Shown: positions 1 through 14,000 of the stretch, one piece after another
How the letters are laid out: every line of letters begins with the position of its first letter
How positions within the stretch are numbered: the first letter of the stretch is position 1
Assembly (NCBI RefSeq): GCF_001949145.1
Contig: NW_019091586.1
Location: forward strand, 221,160 to 285,159
Direction of reading: 5' to 3'
Origin: Acanthaster planci
Taxonomy: Eukaryota > Echinodermata > Asteroidea > Valvatida > Acanthasteridae
DNA: 64,000 bases
Notes under the pieces: model-generated
The model's input: only the letters and a program-made list of their open reading frames with translations
The model's database searches: none
What the model was told of the DNA's origin: nothing
Position numbers and translations under genes: made by a program

Positions 1-288
1 AGGCTTAACATAATAAAGAAAAAAAGTGTTGCAAAGATATTGGAGAACCTTTACAGTCAGCTCTGTAGGGCTAACAAGGAACTCTTCCCAAGGGCTCATA
101 CATATCTTGAATGTTGACGGTTTTTGATAACCCCTACTACTATGCAGGACCTCAAGTTTGAGCAGTAATATTAGAAATATTGAAAATGAGGTTAATTGAA
201 AAAAAAGTACATTTTCATGGATGGTAATTGCAAATTTCGCATGGAGCCTTTTGAAAGAAAAATTAAGAACACTTCAGATATTCTGTAC

Positions 289-3217
289 CAGACACCACTC
301 GGTGTCGCTATAGCAACACGGGAAGGATGCCACCTGGTTGATGTCCACATCGTCGGGGATGCCAGTGGCTCGGCTCAGCTGCTGTGTCCTCAGATTGTAG
401 GTGAGGACGGTCCCGCTGACAGCCATGATGAGGTTATCACTGGAGAACGTGGCTGATCTTAACACAGGAGAACTGGTGCCTGCCTATAGGAAATGCATAC
501 AACAACCTTTGGGCAGGAATTATCAATGGCAATGACCAGTCTGGACAGCCTATTACATCACAAATCCTGTGCAATCTGACCAATCACAAGGCTTGTTCTA
601 GCAGCATGCAATCAATTGTATGAGTACTTGATTCTGCGTTAGGGAGTGCTTTTCTTAAAAGTTACAGCATATGGAACAAAAACACTAATTAAAAATTTCA
701 ATTGTAACAATTTGATTGGCTCTGCAATCAAGCCTGACTACAAACGTAAACTAGAAATTCTAAAACATGTTTGTACCGATCGGATTTAAAATTAGTCGTT
801 GCCAACTTGAGACATTTAAAGGTGAATTTGCACCATGATTACTGTATCAATAGGGAAAGGTCACTATGCCCATATAAGGTAATACTCCACACTGATGACT
901 TATGTATATGCTAAAATAATCAATGAAAGACACAACTGAGCATGCTTGAAGTTGAATGCACAGTTGGAGCACAGGGAATCATTTTACCATAATAATACCA
1001 ACAAGGACATTTCTGGGGCGGACCCAGGAATTTTTCTAGGGGGGGAGTCAGGCCAGAGATTTTGTTTTAATGTCTCATTTTTGCAGACTCTAGCCTCCTG
1101 GACATGAGGAGAATTTGCAGGATGTTCTTGTGTTTAACTTTACTTTTAATAGTTATTTTTCATCATTTCCCAACTTTTTAAAAGTTTTTTTCTCTACGAG
1201 TGGGGGGGAGGGTTTCGACCCCCTGGGATCCGTGCCTGCATTTTTATTGCACAATACATTCCCTCACAGGGTGCTCAGAGTTTACGGTTACAATACTCAA
1301 CCTACAGCAGTCTGATGTTGCTATTTTCTCTTCTCCTTGTAATTTGACTTGTCCTTTTTCTTCACATGGGAATTGCTTTTTGTGTGTGTCAACCTAGACT
1401 TCCTGTTCGCTATCGTTGAGGGACCTTATAACTGCATGTTGTCAATAATCAAGGTCATTACAGGTACACCGTTTTCTGATTTTTGAAATCCAGTTTCAAT
1501 ATGCTAGTTGTTCTGTTTGCATGATGGCTCGGTCATATCTGTCCGAAACAGGAATCACAAAATAAAACATTGGAAGAAAAAAAGAAGAGAATTTCCCCAC
1601 CTTCAAGAGGTCTGATGAAATGTACAGCGGGTCCAGTGCAGACTCAAAGCCATCTCTTGTGAGATATGCACCTCCTCTGAAGAGAAACAATAAAAAGAAT
1701 CACACAAAAACAGATGTTTTAAAGCGACAAATAAAAAGTTGAGCCAAAACCAATAGCGGTTATTTAGGCAACTTAAAGTAATTCCAATCACGTAGGTTGC
1801 TGAACCAAGTTTTCAAACTTCACGTATGAATCCAGACTTCCATGTACTGTGTATATACTACCAGTACAAATGAAAAAGATTTTTACAAGACTGGCTGGAA
1901 ATTCTCAAATTCTCTTACAAAGGCCAGCCATGTCAAGGTAATTTTGAGCAAGCAGCAGCAATCTACCTGGTAAAATGTACTCATTTAAGGAGCAAACTTT
2001 GACATCTCGGTTGAGCAAGACCAGATGAGAGCCCTCAATATACATGCTTCACAGATACAGTTAAGACTATAAACATGTACAATAAGCAGTTTCAATTTCT
2101 TTCTGCAACTAAAAATGTCGAGCTCTGGCAAATGTGATATGTGCAGTGCATGTATTAAAACTAGTACTGATACCTTAGATACAGAAGTGTATCCCTCCTG
2201 CACCTGTGATGCATCAGGATTGAGTGGTTGCCTTCGTGGGTAAGAGGGAGGCTGGCGACAGTTGGGCCATCAACAGGAAATGACCAATGATTGATGCTGT
2301 TGGCATTCGAGTTTGCAGCAACGAAGCTAGGAATGAAATTGTTCTCACTCGGATGGATGAACCACGGTATACCACATTTAAGTTTAACAAATCACTTTAA
2401 TTTTGAAATTTAAATTCACAATCAAAGATTAAAAATTGAGACAAGGACCAGTTGCTCCTGCAGAAAATCTCGGAATTGCTTACCTCCCCTTTTAACAACT
2501 GGTCTACAACCCTGACAACTGAAAAGCAACGTTGGCTCATGATGAAAAACTGATGATGCATAAATATTGACTGCTCAAACTCCCAAAAGGACAAGCATTG
2601 CCGATAAATGTACTCAGACTGTAGCTTTTAGGGACAAATATTCCATCTACACAGTACCATTTCATTTTAAAATGCAATATCACAAGATTTTAGCTGGTAA
2701 GAGTTCCAAATAGTTTATAAGGACACCACTTGACACTGAGACTGGTCTGAAAAATTCTAAACTAGGCCCATTACTGCATTAGTCATGTAGGGCCTGTATC
2801 AATAACGTTATTCTAAGTAAACCATGCATGTCGTATTTTCCCTCCTAAATTGAACTTTTCTGGATATTATTTTGCTTTCTGGTGGCTACTAAATAGGTCA
2901 CTGTAGGGAATAATTACTGGCGTATTACGATCGGTAGGAAGCTTGTAAATGAGCTACCGAAGACACGTCTAGCTCCACACCCCAAACTAGCCCTGAACTC
3001 AAGTTGGTGTGAATGTGATGTTTCCTAATAATGGAGGCTTTACCGATTCTGCATTTACACATGTAGATGTGCATTGACCGGACCAATCGCCAAATATAAA
3101 CTACTCCCTATAAACTATAAATTCGTTCTGAAAGTAACATCTCTTTTACCAGTTTGAAAACAAAGTGACGAAGAAGGCACAAAATGGCATAGGATACAAG
3201 AATGCTGATGGTTCCAT
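289..3217 (-). CDS. CATSPERD: CatSper auxiliary subunit delta-like, N-terminal part (partial gene)
   Basis: Four exons on the minus strand join in phase: 3217-3150 (start ATG), 2326-2174, 1676-1601 and 483-289, giving about 164 residues before the gene runs off the left edge. Residues 1-22 are a hydrophobic signal-peptide-like start (MEPSAFLYPMPFCAFF...). The rest resembles the N-terminal beta-propeller region of CatSper delta. Aligned landmarks are a Cys-x-x-x-x-hydrophobic-LYL stretch, then DGFESALDPL against human DNFETSLLPF, then a hydrophobic strand followed by LTYNL, and a CCY...WC Cys cluster near the end. CatSper epsilon has a related region, but its match comes much later in the protein, so delta fits better. 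The family gives single-pass membrane subunits of the pH-gated sperm flagellar calcium channel. The last donor (GTACAG at 288-283) is weak. A further exon within 1-288 was not recognised. The comparison is from memory. Confidence 0.72.
1013..1239. repeat. Small inverted-repeat DNA element (GGGCGGAYCCAGG family)
   Basis: The left end reads CTGGGGCGGACCCAGGA and the right end, reverse complemented, reads CAGGCACGGATCCCAGG, so the ends are imperfect inverted repeats about 225 bases apart. G-rich tracts lie just inside both ends. It sits in a CATSPERD intron. A related element occurs at 22876-23122. Confidence 0.5.
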
Positions 3218-5020
3218 CGCAGTTCCTTGTTGAACAATCAGACCTCATTCATATGCATGCATGACGCGGCCGGCCGGCCTGCGAGCTGCACTCGTGAAAG
3301 AAATACTTAGCGCCCTCAATAGTTTAGGTTTAGCCAGTGTCAGAAACTTTCAACCAATCACAGCGCCGTGTTATATGTTAGTACAAAATCAGAGCTCCCC
3401 CATATTGGTACGGTATAGTAGACCAGCTTAAATCTGAAATCATTTTCCTTTCTGGAAAAGAACAGATATTACATCTAGCTTCACAAACAAGTTCCTTCAA
3501 GGGGTGTTAGAAAAGGGCGAAGTGGGTTAGTTCGTTGAGGTTCAGTTGCTGAATCTGCACTCTGGCATTAAGTTAAGTTTCTGCAATATTTATTTCGATA
3601 TTTTTTGTTTTATTCAAAATAATTTGATTTCAAACAAAGTATACAAACGGCAACCAAACATGCAAATCTTGCTATTACACTGACTGCATTAACTTGAATC
3701 TGAGCTAAATTTGTAAACTGAGTGGTTTCATCACACTGACCTCCAATAATGGAGCTGTGGTCAGAAAATAATTGAACATAGCCACACAAACTTTGTTATT
3801 TCTTCGTATGTTTCTAACCTTTTCCGTTTTCATTTTTAAAACTTTGTGGGAATATGATCTTACAGGAAAAACTGGGAGTGTGCAAAACAGTCTATTGTAA
3901 GTTTAATCACAAGTATTTTCTTCTGTCCAGTCAAAAGCAGGACACCATGTACAGAAAAAAAAGCTTCTGCCACAGTTTATTTAAAAAAACGGTCAAATGC
4001 TTTGATTCGTGATGAACCTACAGGGACTACTGAGAACTTGTGCTGCACTCCACTAGGATGCCAACAGAGGGCGCTCTTGTTCCATTGCTCATGCAAGGGT
4101 TTGAGCAAAATCAATGAAGTGAATACTCTTTGCAAATTTTGCATGCATACACAGCAGCTATAGCTACACGCCACAGGTCCTTCTTCAGCTGTTGCTGGTG
4201 AACAATGCAGTAGCACAGTTACGTCACAGAATGTACACAATGGTGGTTTGGACGACAGAGCAGAGACATGACCTCAGTTCACATAGGACAGCAACGTCCT
4301 CAGTACTTCGTAAGTTGAATCCGTTACGTTGAGCAATGAAAATTTTATGCACTCTCTGGTCTTACTGAATTCTCAAGCGCAGTTTTGCACAGAATGCATA
4401 GCCAATTTGATTTATGAGTGTTTAAACTGGATTGATGCTGTGGCAAAAAAGTCACAAGGACAATGACTTACTACCTGTTTTCTGATTTTACAATGGAGCG
4501 AGAGGCCACATCTGAAGTGGCTTTTGTTAGCTACGGCTATGGCTACTAACTACTGGATGTCAATGGCAAAAAACAGGAGTCATTGTCACTGTGTGCCCGA
4601 TGAGAATGATTTACAATACAAAGAGTTCCGTCCCATGTCTCCCCCACCCATCAAAATAAATTTCCAGCTCATCACTCGTTGACTTGCAGAACTAGGCAAT
4701 GCTTTACCAGCTACAGTGCTTTTGAAGATATGGCTGGTGCCCAGCATGGGATATCAATGCAAGCTGAAGAACAAAAACCATGCCGTTATGATTGCAGCTT
4801 CCAAAGCAGATACAGGAAGGGGGCGCCACAAGATTTGGTTGCAAGAGCGAGGACAAGGTACGATGATTCAGAGCCGTATTTTCCAATCTTCCTACAATGT
4901 GCTCCATTGTTCTGTTGGCTTGTGACCTCCTATGATAGTTCAGCAATGTTGAGTCACTCCAATTGGTCTAAAGAGCATTTGGTCTAAAGAGGTGATCTCA
5001 TTCGATGTTTGATGTGTTTG
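3218..5020. other. Intergenic: MIPEP 3' flank and CATSPERD 5' flank
   Basis: No exon was recognised. The MIPEP 3' UTR should begin at 5020; a minus-strand AATAAA lies at 3981-3976. A short GC-rich patch (GCGGCCGGCCGGCCTGCGAG, about 3268-3287) lies 50-70 bases upstream of the CATSPERD ATG and may be its promoter. A CTCF-like word lies at 4061-4075. Confidence 0.4.
4061..4075 (+). promoter_or_regulatory. CTCF-like motif
   Basis: CCAACAGAGGGCGCT matches the vertebrate CTCF core (CCASYAGRGGGCGC) at all but one position. Binding in this organism is unknown, and the word could be part of a repeat. Confidence 0.25.
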
Positions 5021-8000
5021 TTAGTGCTCCTCTGTTTCCTCCAGTAAAGCTCGCACCAAATCCTCATTGGACAACTTCTTGCCAATCATATCTGTGAAAA
5101 AAGTTGGATTTTGAAAAAAAAAAAGAAAGGGAGGATTGAAATTGCATGAAAAACTAAACAGAGTCTGGTACCATTCAAGACAACAGGTTACAATTTATAT
5201 AACAGATTCAGGGAAAAAGATAAAAAATGGCATCCCCCGAATAAGGTCTATTTTGAAAAAAAATTGAAGCTCGGACTTACTCTGTACCAACAACGTTGGT
5301 TCCCTGCCCCCGCCGTGGGCCAGCATGTCCCAGCGGTACCGTTCCCCGGTATCCCGGCTCAGGGGATCGGCTGCAAAGCATTTGTGCCAAATGCTGGACG
5401 CCACGGCACGCGACAGCAGGTAGGAGTAATACTTGGCCCCGTAACCTACGAGGTGACCAAAACGTAAATGCCAGGCCTGGGTGAAAAAAAGAGAAATTAA
5501 CAAAGATCAAACGACTGAATGTTTTCCTTCTGGGAAAAGAATTGATGTGTAACTTTCAAAACACTTTTTGAGCAAAATTTGTACATATTTGCCCCGAAAA
5601 CCCTTGGATTCAAAGCAGCACGTAAATTGACCAGAATATTCAGTCACAGGATTGCAGGTTCGGCAGGGAATATATATGTAGATGACCTAACTTTGAGCAA
5701 GTCCTGTTCCTTTCTTCCTGTCAATATTATTTTAATAGTGTGCAAATGAAGATAAGAGCATCAGGTGCTAAAGAAAAGGCTCATCATCCTTCTACTCGAA
5801 GAGCAATCTGCACCTGGCTTGTCTCCGCCAATATGACAGAAAGTGGAAAAAATTCTTCTGACCCTAATCACCCCTAATGCTTTATGATCAACTAAGGATT
5901 TAAGGGAACCTCACAAGATGTGAAAAGTTACAGCCATCAAGCATTATGTTACAGAGGCTCAACGTGCCATGTGCTGGCTATTGAAAGAATCGAGAACACC
6001 AAGGGTGTTTAAAGTCGGAGAGCAGAAGTGGTTTACTCACTGTTCCTGGAACATGCTTGATGCTAGAATACTGGTTCTGTACCTCGCTCAAAATTTCAAC
6101 GGTGGTCTGTAGGAGACAGAAACTTTAACACTGAGGAAAAGGTTGGTGGCCAGTTGCCAATTTTCTAAGCTCATGAAAGCGTACACAGGCTGTGAACCCT
6201 TCCCAGCATACATGTTATAAGCTCATGAAAAGGATAAAAAAAATGGACGGCTCCTATAAATTAGGATGAAGAGAAGATATCTTTCATAAAAGCCTCCACA
6301 AACTAATTGTTGACATATCAAATAGCCACTATTCGGCTTCACTTGAAGTGAAAGGGAATTTTGGCTCACCTTTCTTAATGGATGCTCCCCATGGAGGACT
6401 TGGTCTAGGATGGAATAGAAGACTTGGGTTTGCATGTCAAAGGCGGCAAATTGCTTCTTGGAGGTGCAGAGACGGGCTATCATCTCCTCGGGCAGGGTCT
6501 GTGGGATGGGATAATTAGTGAAGGGAACTATTTGGGACTCAAGATTCAAGGATCACTGGGGTCAGATCAAGAAATTTTTGTGGAGATTTGAGGGCTATTC
6601 ACACAGATGCACTTAGGCGAGTTGTTGCTGGACGTGGAAGCAAAGCTAAATGTAAACATGAACAAGTGTGAGAATTTGTGATCTCATGGAAGTATTTATT
6701 CTGTGAACCCAAATGGAAACAAAACTTGTGACGATTTGACAATAAACACTTGGCGATGACCAACCACTTTCCCTTTTAACTACTTGTGAAGCAAATATCA
6801 AACCTTACACTTACAGTACACAATCTTGCACTTAGATTTATAAACAGTACCAGTTACAATTTCATACAAGCTCACAGCAAGAATAAAAAGGGGTCATTTC
6901 TTTATGGTCTTTTGGTAAAATGTTGGTTCAATTGGTTCATTTCTAAGACTTCACTTTTAGTTCTGTACATTTAAAAAGTTGGGCTGAATTGACTTGGAAT
7001 AAGTATCACTTTTTTAACTTTTAATGATCTGTTTTCAAGGTATGAGATTTCACTTGACTTCTATAAGGGACTTTTACCTGGTCAGTTTTATGATGCCTGG
7101 CAAACTCTTTCAGGACTCTGTAATCGTTGGCAAAGTATTCCATCAGTATGGAGGGCACCTCGGCAAAGTCAGTGGCACAGCGCGTCCCAGTCACGTGCTG
7201 GTAGCGAGTCCTAGCAAGCATGGCTGCGGGGCAAGGAGAGGAATTTACAGGGCCCATTAGGTGGATTTTGCTGAGACACACTTAGTGTGCAAGTTTACAC
7301 TCTTTATGAGATCTTTTCAGCATCCTTTTAGGTTGGAGAGTATTGCAGGGTGCAAATTTTGAAACATTTAAAAGACATTGCCCGATTGTCAGTTTACGTG
7401 TTTTTCTATTCAAATTGTGAATAAAAAATCTGTTCACTGAAAGCCTTTTTGAGCAAGGGCCACTCAGTGGCTTATCGCTGTGCACCTGCAGGACAGTAAA
7501 TCACAAAACAACAGGAAATTTGGAACAAATTAAACATTCCAGCAATTTTCGTGCATAAACCAAGGCAACACTGAGGTTTTCCGTCTGGGTTGATGTCACA
7601 CTTTGGCTCATGAGTGTGGAAATTGGCATTAGCATGAAAACCAGGACAGCGACAGAGCACCTTTTAAAATAGCCTAAACACAGAGATTGATTGAAATGCA
7701 TAGGTAAGTTTTCAAGAACTGTAGAAAAAAACTACACTGCATTGACTCTTTAAGCAGTAACAGATTCATTTAATAATGCACTACATTATCCACCAGCATA
7801 GTAGTTTAGCTTAAAGTCATTATCACCCTAGATTGCTAAGCTCATCAAGACTTTTGGAGACAATGGTACCTCCCTACAGAGTGCACAACCCAACAAAACT
7901 TGTTCAAATACTAAGGTGAATGAGAACACATTGGGCAGGGCAAAGCTCCAAAATTAATTAACATCTCCCCGACACAAATCCATCCTTGGAAACAACGAAT

Positions 8001-11000
8001 GAGAACGAATAGAACCTGTAACCATGCTGAAATGTTCCAAAGTTTGCAGACAACGGATAGCCCTCCAAAGATTTCTAACTGACGTTTTCCCAAAAAGTGG
8101 TTGTCCTGTTGTTCTGCATGTGAAGGAACAGCTGTGTTGATGACATTTATAAATGACTGTATGCAGAAGAAAAGGAATGTTTCTGCATGTGAGTGAACAG
8201 TCAAAACATATTTGATATCTCCCCTTGCTGTACAACTTGCAACCATGATCACAGCTGGGCTACTTACAGTGCATTGCATGGCCAAACTCATGGAAAAGAT
8301 TCTCCATCATCTGAGCGGCGAGAAGGAAGATAAAAAAAAAGCCTCAATTTACTACAATGTACAAACACATTAACCCTAATCGGCCAGCCTACTTTGGCTA
8401 AAAACCCCTGCCAAATGCATCAAATTGTATCAAGTGGCTTGCCTGCCCAATGTAACAAGATCCAACAGATCAACTCTCCCCCAAAAACAAACAGCCTAGG
8501 AGTCTGTGGTTGCCAGTCACCACAAGATCCAACAGTGGCATTGCTAAATGGGACTAGCTCCCATTGTCTCATCATGGCCAGTTTGTGTGGCTGCTGTTGA
8601 TTGCCAATCACACTTTTCCATCTGATGGACTGTACTGTATCTGGCAGGCTCAGGGTTAAAGTTCATAAAATAATGCAAAAATGCACATCCGTGTGAGCAA
8701 AAATGGACAAACCCAAAGGCATCTGATTAGCTTTGCAAGAAAGGAGACAAAAACTAAAAGAGGTAAATCTGAGATGCACAAGATTTCAAAGAACATGCAA
8801 TGTTCGTAACTTGTCAATGAAATTACCAACAAAAACGCACGAAATGGCGTTGTATGGACAATCTAACTCTCTTTCCTTGCACCAGCAAGCCCTTATTTTG
8901 TCTTTGGCCCAATTTTGTCAAACTTTGCTGGAATGACTCACAAATACAAACACTCAGCTTCAAAATATGACACATATTCCAAACAAATTTGGTGATTGTC
9001 AAAAAACCCCTGAACCTGTAGCAAAAAATTACACATTTGATGTTCACTTCAAAGATCAATTTTTGGAGGACATAAGTACGTATTTTAATTTCTTTGGTTA
9101 GAAAATAACCTTCGTAAGATAAACTTTGAACTATCCACCACATTGATAAAGTGAGAACAAGTAAAAAGCTACAATTAGAAAAAGAAAAACACTGTACAAA
9201 CCCCGTGACTCAGCAGAGAGGGTGCACCTTGTCTCGGAGGACTGCAACATAAAAAAAAATTAATTGGCATTGTCAACGTCACTGGTTTATTGCACATTGT
9301 GCAAACTGGGTAAATTCAATATGACACAATGCTTGATAAAAAGCTTTTAATCCCTTCACGCCGAGTTTCTTTTGACTATGACTGCTGTGCTGCAATATGC
9401 CCAGTATGCAAAGCTCTGTCCAGCAGCAGGCCCCATTGAACCAGCAGCTGCATGGTGGATAGACCGTACATGTATGTGGTATGCACTAATCCTCACACAA
9501 AGCCGCGGCTGTGGATGGCTCCCCGTATGAAGGGGTTAAGACAATTCTACGTCTTGGTCTCGTCTTCTGTTATGATATGAGGCACCAGGTTGGTTAGACA
9601 CACAGGGCCGCAGTAAGAATCTCATTCAAAGTATCTAAATTCTTGTCAAGCCTAAGGTTTGTCTTTGGGTTTGGGACTGTGCAAACCACCTGCATGGGGT
9701 CTAAGGTCTCAGTGTTGTTGAACAATAAATAGGCCTAGGCATTGATGACATCAGTCTCTGTTTACATGTGCACTTTACTATGGAGCCAGCGGGAGCTCAA
9801 CGTCCACTGAGCACAATAGGAAAGCACATGCATAAACAAAGTGTGGCTAATCAGTACTGAGGCCTATTAACCACTTGCTGCAGGAGGGGGGGCAGTTTTG
9901 GAGACATTGGGGTCCCGAAATCGGACAAAGGGAACTAAGCCTTGTAACAAGACTGTACTCAGAACAAAAGACCGAGCTGCTGGGAATTTCCAACATTTTT
10001 TCAGTTGTCAATAGCGGAGGAAATCCGTCATTGTTTTGAAAGATTATGCCACTGTTTGCCACATTCAGCGCAAGCGGATTACCACTGGGGACAAAAGCCC
10101 TCCAGTGATGAACGATACAATACCCCTGCACGCTAATCTGGCCCCTATTGAAAAGATGTCAGCAGCGCACTGTGTCGGTTTCGAGAACAAAAGAAAAATA
10201 CATAACACCGCACAATCTGGGCTCTATTTACAAGGTGGCAGGCCTGGCTGAAATACTCGGGCGTTAATAGATGTTGTCTGTCAGATTAGAGTAGCCACCA
10301 GACAGTCATTCATGTGAGTGTAAATGTACAGTAAATGAAGTTATGAATTTTCAAAGAATTTTGAAAAACGAGGAAAAAATGAAACATCACCCGGCCCAGG
10401 AGAATCAACATGGATAAATGGGCCCTGCAGGAAGTGGTTAAAACTTGTCACTGGTTTTACTGCACAAGGTTCCCACTGGGGAAGGTTTAGGTAGCAGGTT
10501 TGCAAATATGCCCCTCCCCCCTGGGACTAGGTCAACAGATATGGTGCACCTGAAACTGCAGACCAGAACCACTTTAGGCAGTTGGTAGGAGCCATCGTCT
10601 AGTCTCCGGCCTCCCCTTATGGTAAAGTGGCAGTCCTGCTGAGGCTTGCCGGGGCGCTCAAACAGGTCGCAGTAGATGTATCCCATAACTCCTTCTGTTT
10701 CGTGAGTCACTGCCTGGGGAAGAGAATTTCAGCGAATTAAATACTGCATATCAAGTGCAAGCTTGTTTTGGAATGTCCAGCTAAACATGAGCAATTTGCA
10801 GTGCACGAAAACTCTGTTCAGTGGTCAAAATTCAGCTTTAGAATTCAACGTTTCAAATAAACCACGAACTTCATTTGTACATCTGTGATGGCAAACATCG
10901 AAGCAACAAGGACTACCCCAAACAGTTTTTGTAATTTGTTATTCTGAGAATACCAAAACTTTCATTACATTTCATGGCATCTCAATGAACGCGTATACTG

Positions 11001-14000
11001 GCTTGCTACCACACATGATTATTTTATTGTATGGCACTGTCCGAAGGAAGCTGACCACACAGTTAAAAAGCATTATTCTTACAACAAACATCTAGTGGTT
11101 CAATTTACGGCGACTACAAAATATCACTGTAATACCTTTTGAAAATTGATTCCTTTTGTTTTTTATTTAGAAACTCTGTACAGGCTATCTGAAACTGATA
11201 TCATAATAAATGATGGGGATCAGATTGAATGTGGCTCAAATTATGAATATGAACCACAGGCAACACAGAAACAAAAAGGGTGAAGAAAAGGGTGTTCAGT
11301 CCTTCACAAGTCCCTGCAAGTCATTCCTTTGTCATTTCTCACTGGTCTTGTGAACGGACTTGTGGATGGGCTTGACAACAAAGCTGAGAGGAAGTACCAG
11401 TTTCAAGACATCTGGTGCCCAGAGCTCTCCCCGTTCGGCCTCCACATTCTCCAGTGTCACACCATACAGTTTGCTGAAGATCAGACTGAGACCATCCATG
11501 CAAGCACCGACCGAGAAGTAGGGGGCGTACTCCGAGTTTGTGATATGATATCTGCGGCCATAAAGTACTGGGCAGTTTAATTTTCATAGATTCCACAAAC
11601 ACAATTTGACATGTGAACATATTTTAGGAAAAGAAAATTGCTCTGAACTTTATCAACATAATAAGAAAATCCTTTTCAGTTTGATTTTCAACAGCAATCT
11701 TTTAAAAAAGATTGAAAGTGTTCCATTTCAGTTTTACTTTGCCACAATCCCAGATGAACATGATCACAATCATAACCCAAAATATAAGCTCACTTGAAAG
11801 GACCATGGCACTGCCCTGTGCTGCAAGTGGCAACAAGGTCAGGTGAAATACTGCCATACATAGCCATATTGTATTGTGATTTGATAGTAAGAAAAATATA
11901 CATATGCGGTATCACAGTGACATGTATGTTCAGTATATTCCACCATCACTTATCAAAGTTACCTACTCTACAAAATTTAAGAACCACTTTCTCTCTGAAC
12001 TTGTATTTTTTTTCCAAGCAACAAGGGTTTAGTTCTTTCATTTTTTTCTTTGTGTAAATGGTGTTCTCATTGGAATAAAAAATGAAAAAATTCAGGACAA
12101 TTGTATTGGATTATTTTCAGCAGTAAAATATCTCATATAAAAAAGTATACACAAAATAAAAGTAGTCTTTCACTTTTTTGAGTATTGTAATATTTACTGG
12201 GTGTACCAAAGAGATTTGACATGACAAATCAGGGTAAAGCAGGTCTGTGTCCAGTTGCTGCCTTGGTAAAAGGGTGAGCCCGGGGGCAAAATACCTCAAA
12301 GCTATGGCACACCAACCAACCATCCAAATACAAATGGTGCAATGAATATAACAACTGCTTTAAATGTTGGGTATTATGGTCCCACGTGAGGTGTCAAAGT
12401 ACAATAAAATTCATGATTTACAGAAATATTGGCAAAGCGTATATACCTCTTATTCCTCACAGCTCCGATGTAATACGAAGGATCCCAAGCAAAAATATCC
12501 TAAAAGAAAGACACATGAAGGACAAGATTCTTGAAAAAATGGATAAAACCGTCACCGTTTTGACAAAGTCATAAATCCACCCAAAACTGAGATTTTAAGC
12601 ATTTTGAGATTTGGATGTCCTCGCATTTTACAATGTACTGGACATGAATACCAAATTAGAAGACAAATACACTGTATAACATCGTTTGTTAAAATTTAAT
12701 GTGCTAATTTCACAGAGCAGCATGCACAAAAACACATGTGCACTAGTGATCTCATAGCAGGTCAGTATGTCTATACCAAAAGAACTGAAGACTGTGCAGT
12801 GGTGGTTGCGTTGACAACGGTCAGTTGAACTGATAATAAAATGCATCATCTTTGTCTTCTTTCACCAGACTTCCTCACGCCCTGAGCTTTTACAAAGTGT
12901 CTTTCGGCACCAATGCTTTTGATGAGAAGTTCCTTGCTTTCATTTTGACAAAAAGTTATAATCAATTCTGATGGTGGAAATTGTTAGAACTCACCGGGTT
13001 AAAGGGATTACACTCTTTCTTCATTTCCTTCATGAGCTCAATTTCCTTGGAAACTCTATAAAACCAAAAAATGCAATTCTTGAAACACTTGATAAAATAT
13101 AGGGCTGAGTCAATTTGAGTAATACACCAGTCGAATATTCGACCTTCAATTCGACCAAATATCCGAATATTCGGTTGTAACGACCACCAGACTGTGGAGG
13201 AACAATACACAAAATCAGTTGCAAAAATGCACACAATTGTACATTATTATCAATATACAGGTAATAGCTTCTCATATCCTGGAATATCTCCAGCCACGAT
13301 TTAGCAAGATTAAGAACCTGAGAACAATACTCCTTGCCCTGTTGAAAATTTCTATCCCTTTTAAATTGTATAATGAATGATTTACATTTTGAATCATTTT
13401 TCATTTGAATCTGCTCGAAACAAGCCTCCATAGTGCAATTTTTCTTATTTAAAACAAAGGAAATTCCCAGTTCTTTTTCATGAATTTTTCATTTGAATAT
13501 TCAAATTTGAAAATAAAATTTGAATATTCGATAATCAAATGAATATTCGGATAGTTGGATATTTGGCACAGCCCTAATAAAATGCACAACTCAAAGACAG
13601 CCTGACCCTGAAATAAATGACTGGATCTCTCAAAATGAGACTTCAGGCCCATTTTTTCCCAGTGTTTTTGGTTTTGATTAGAAAGAGCAAGATGAGCCCT
13701 TCGGTTTTAAAGCATTACTCGATCGGCTGACATCCTGGTACTAACTGCTATGTGGGTGGAATATGTCGAGGGTGAAAAATGGTGACGGTGAAAACTGTTA
13801 AGGGCATTTAACTTCAAAGTGTCCTTGGGGACTTGTGACTCACTTTGTTAGATTGGTCACATAATTGCTGATGTGGTAACAGGTCACAGAAGAAGTCACA
13901 AGTCTTGAAAATATCCACAATGTTTGTCATACCTCTTTGAAAACCGTGTTTCGGGAGAGAAATTGTTTGCGGGTGCACTATGGAACAGAAAGAAGTGTTG

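Noticed and set aside
2397-2594. Exon-like minus-strand ORF (contains FWEFEQSIFMHHQFF, followed by GTAAGC)
   Set aside because: It has a good donor but its phase cannot join to the next CATSPERD exon, whereas joining exon 3217-3150 directly to 2326-2174 works and gives a signal peptide.
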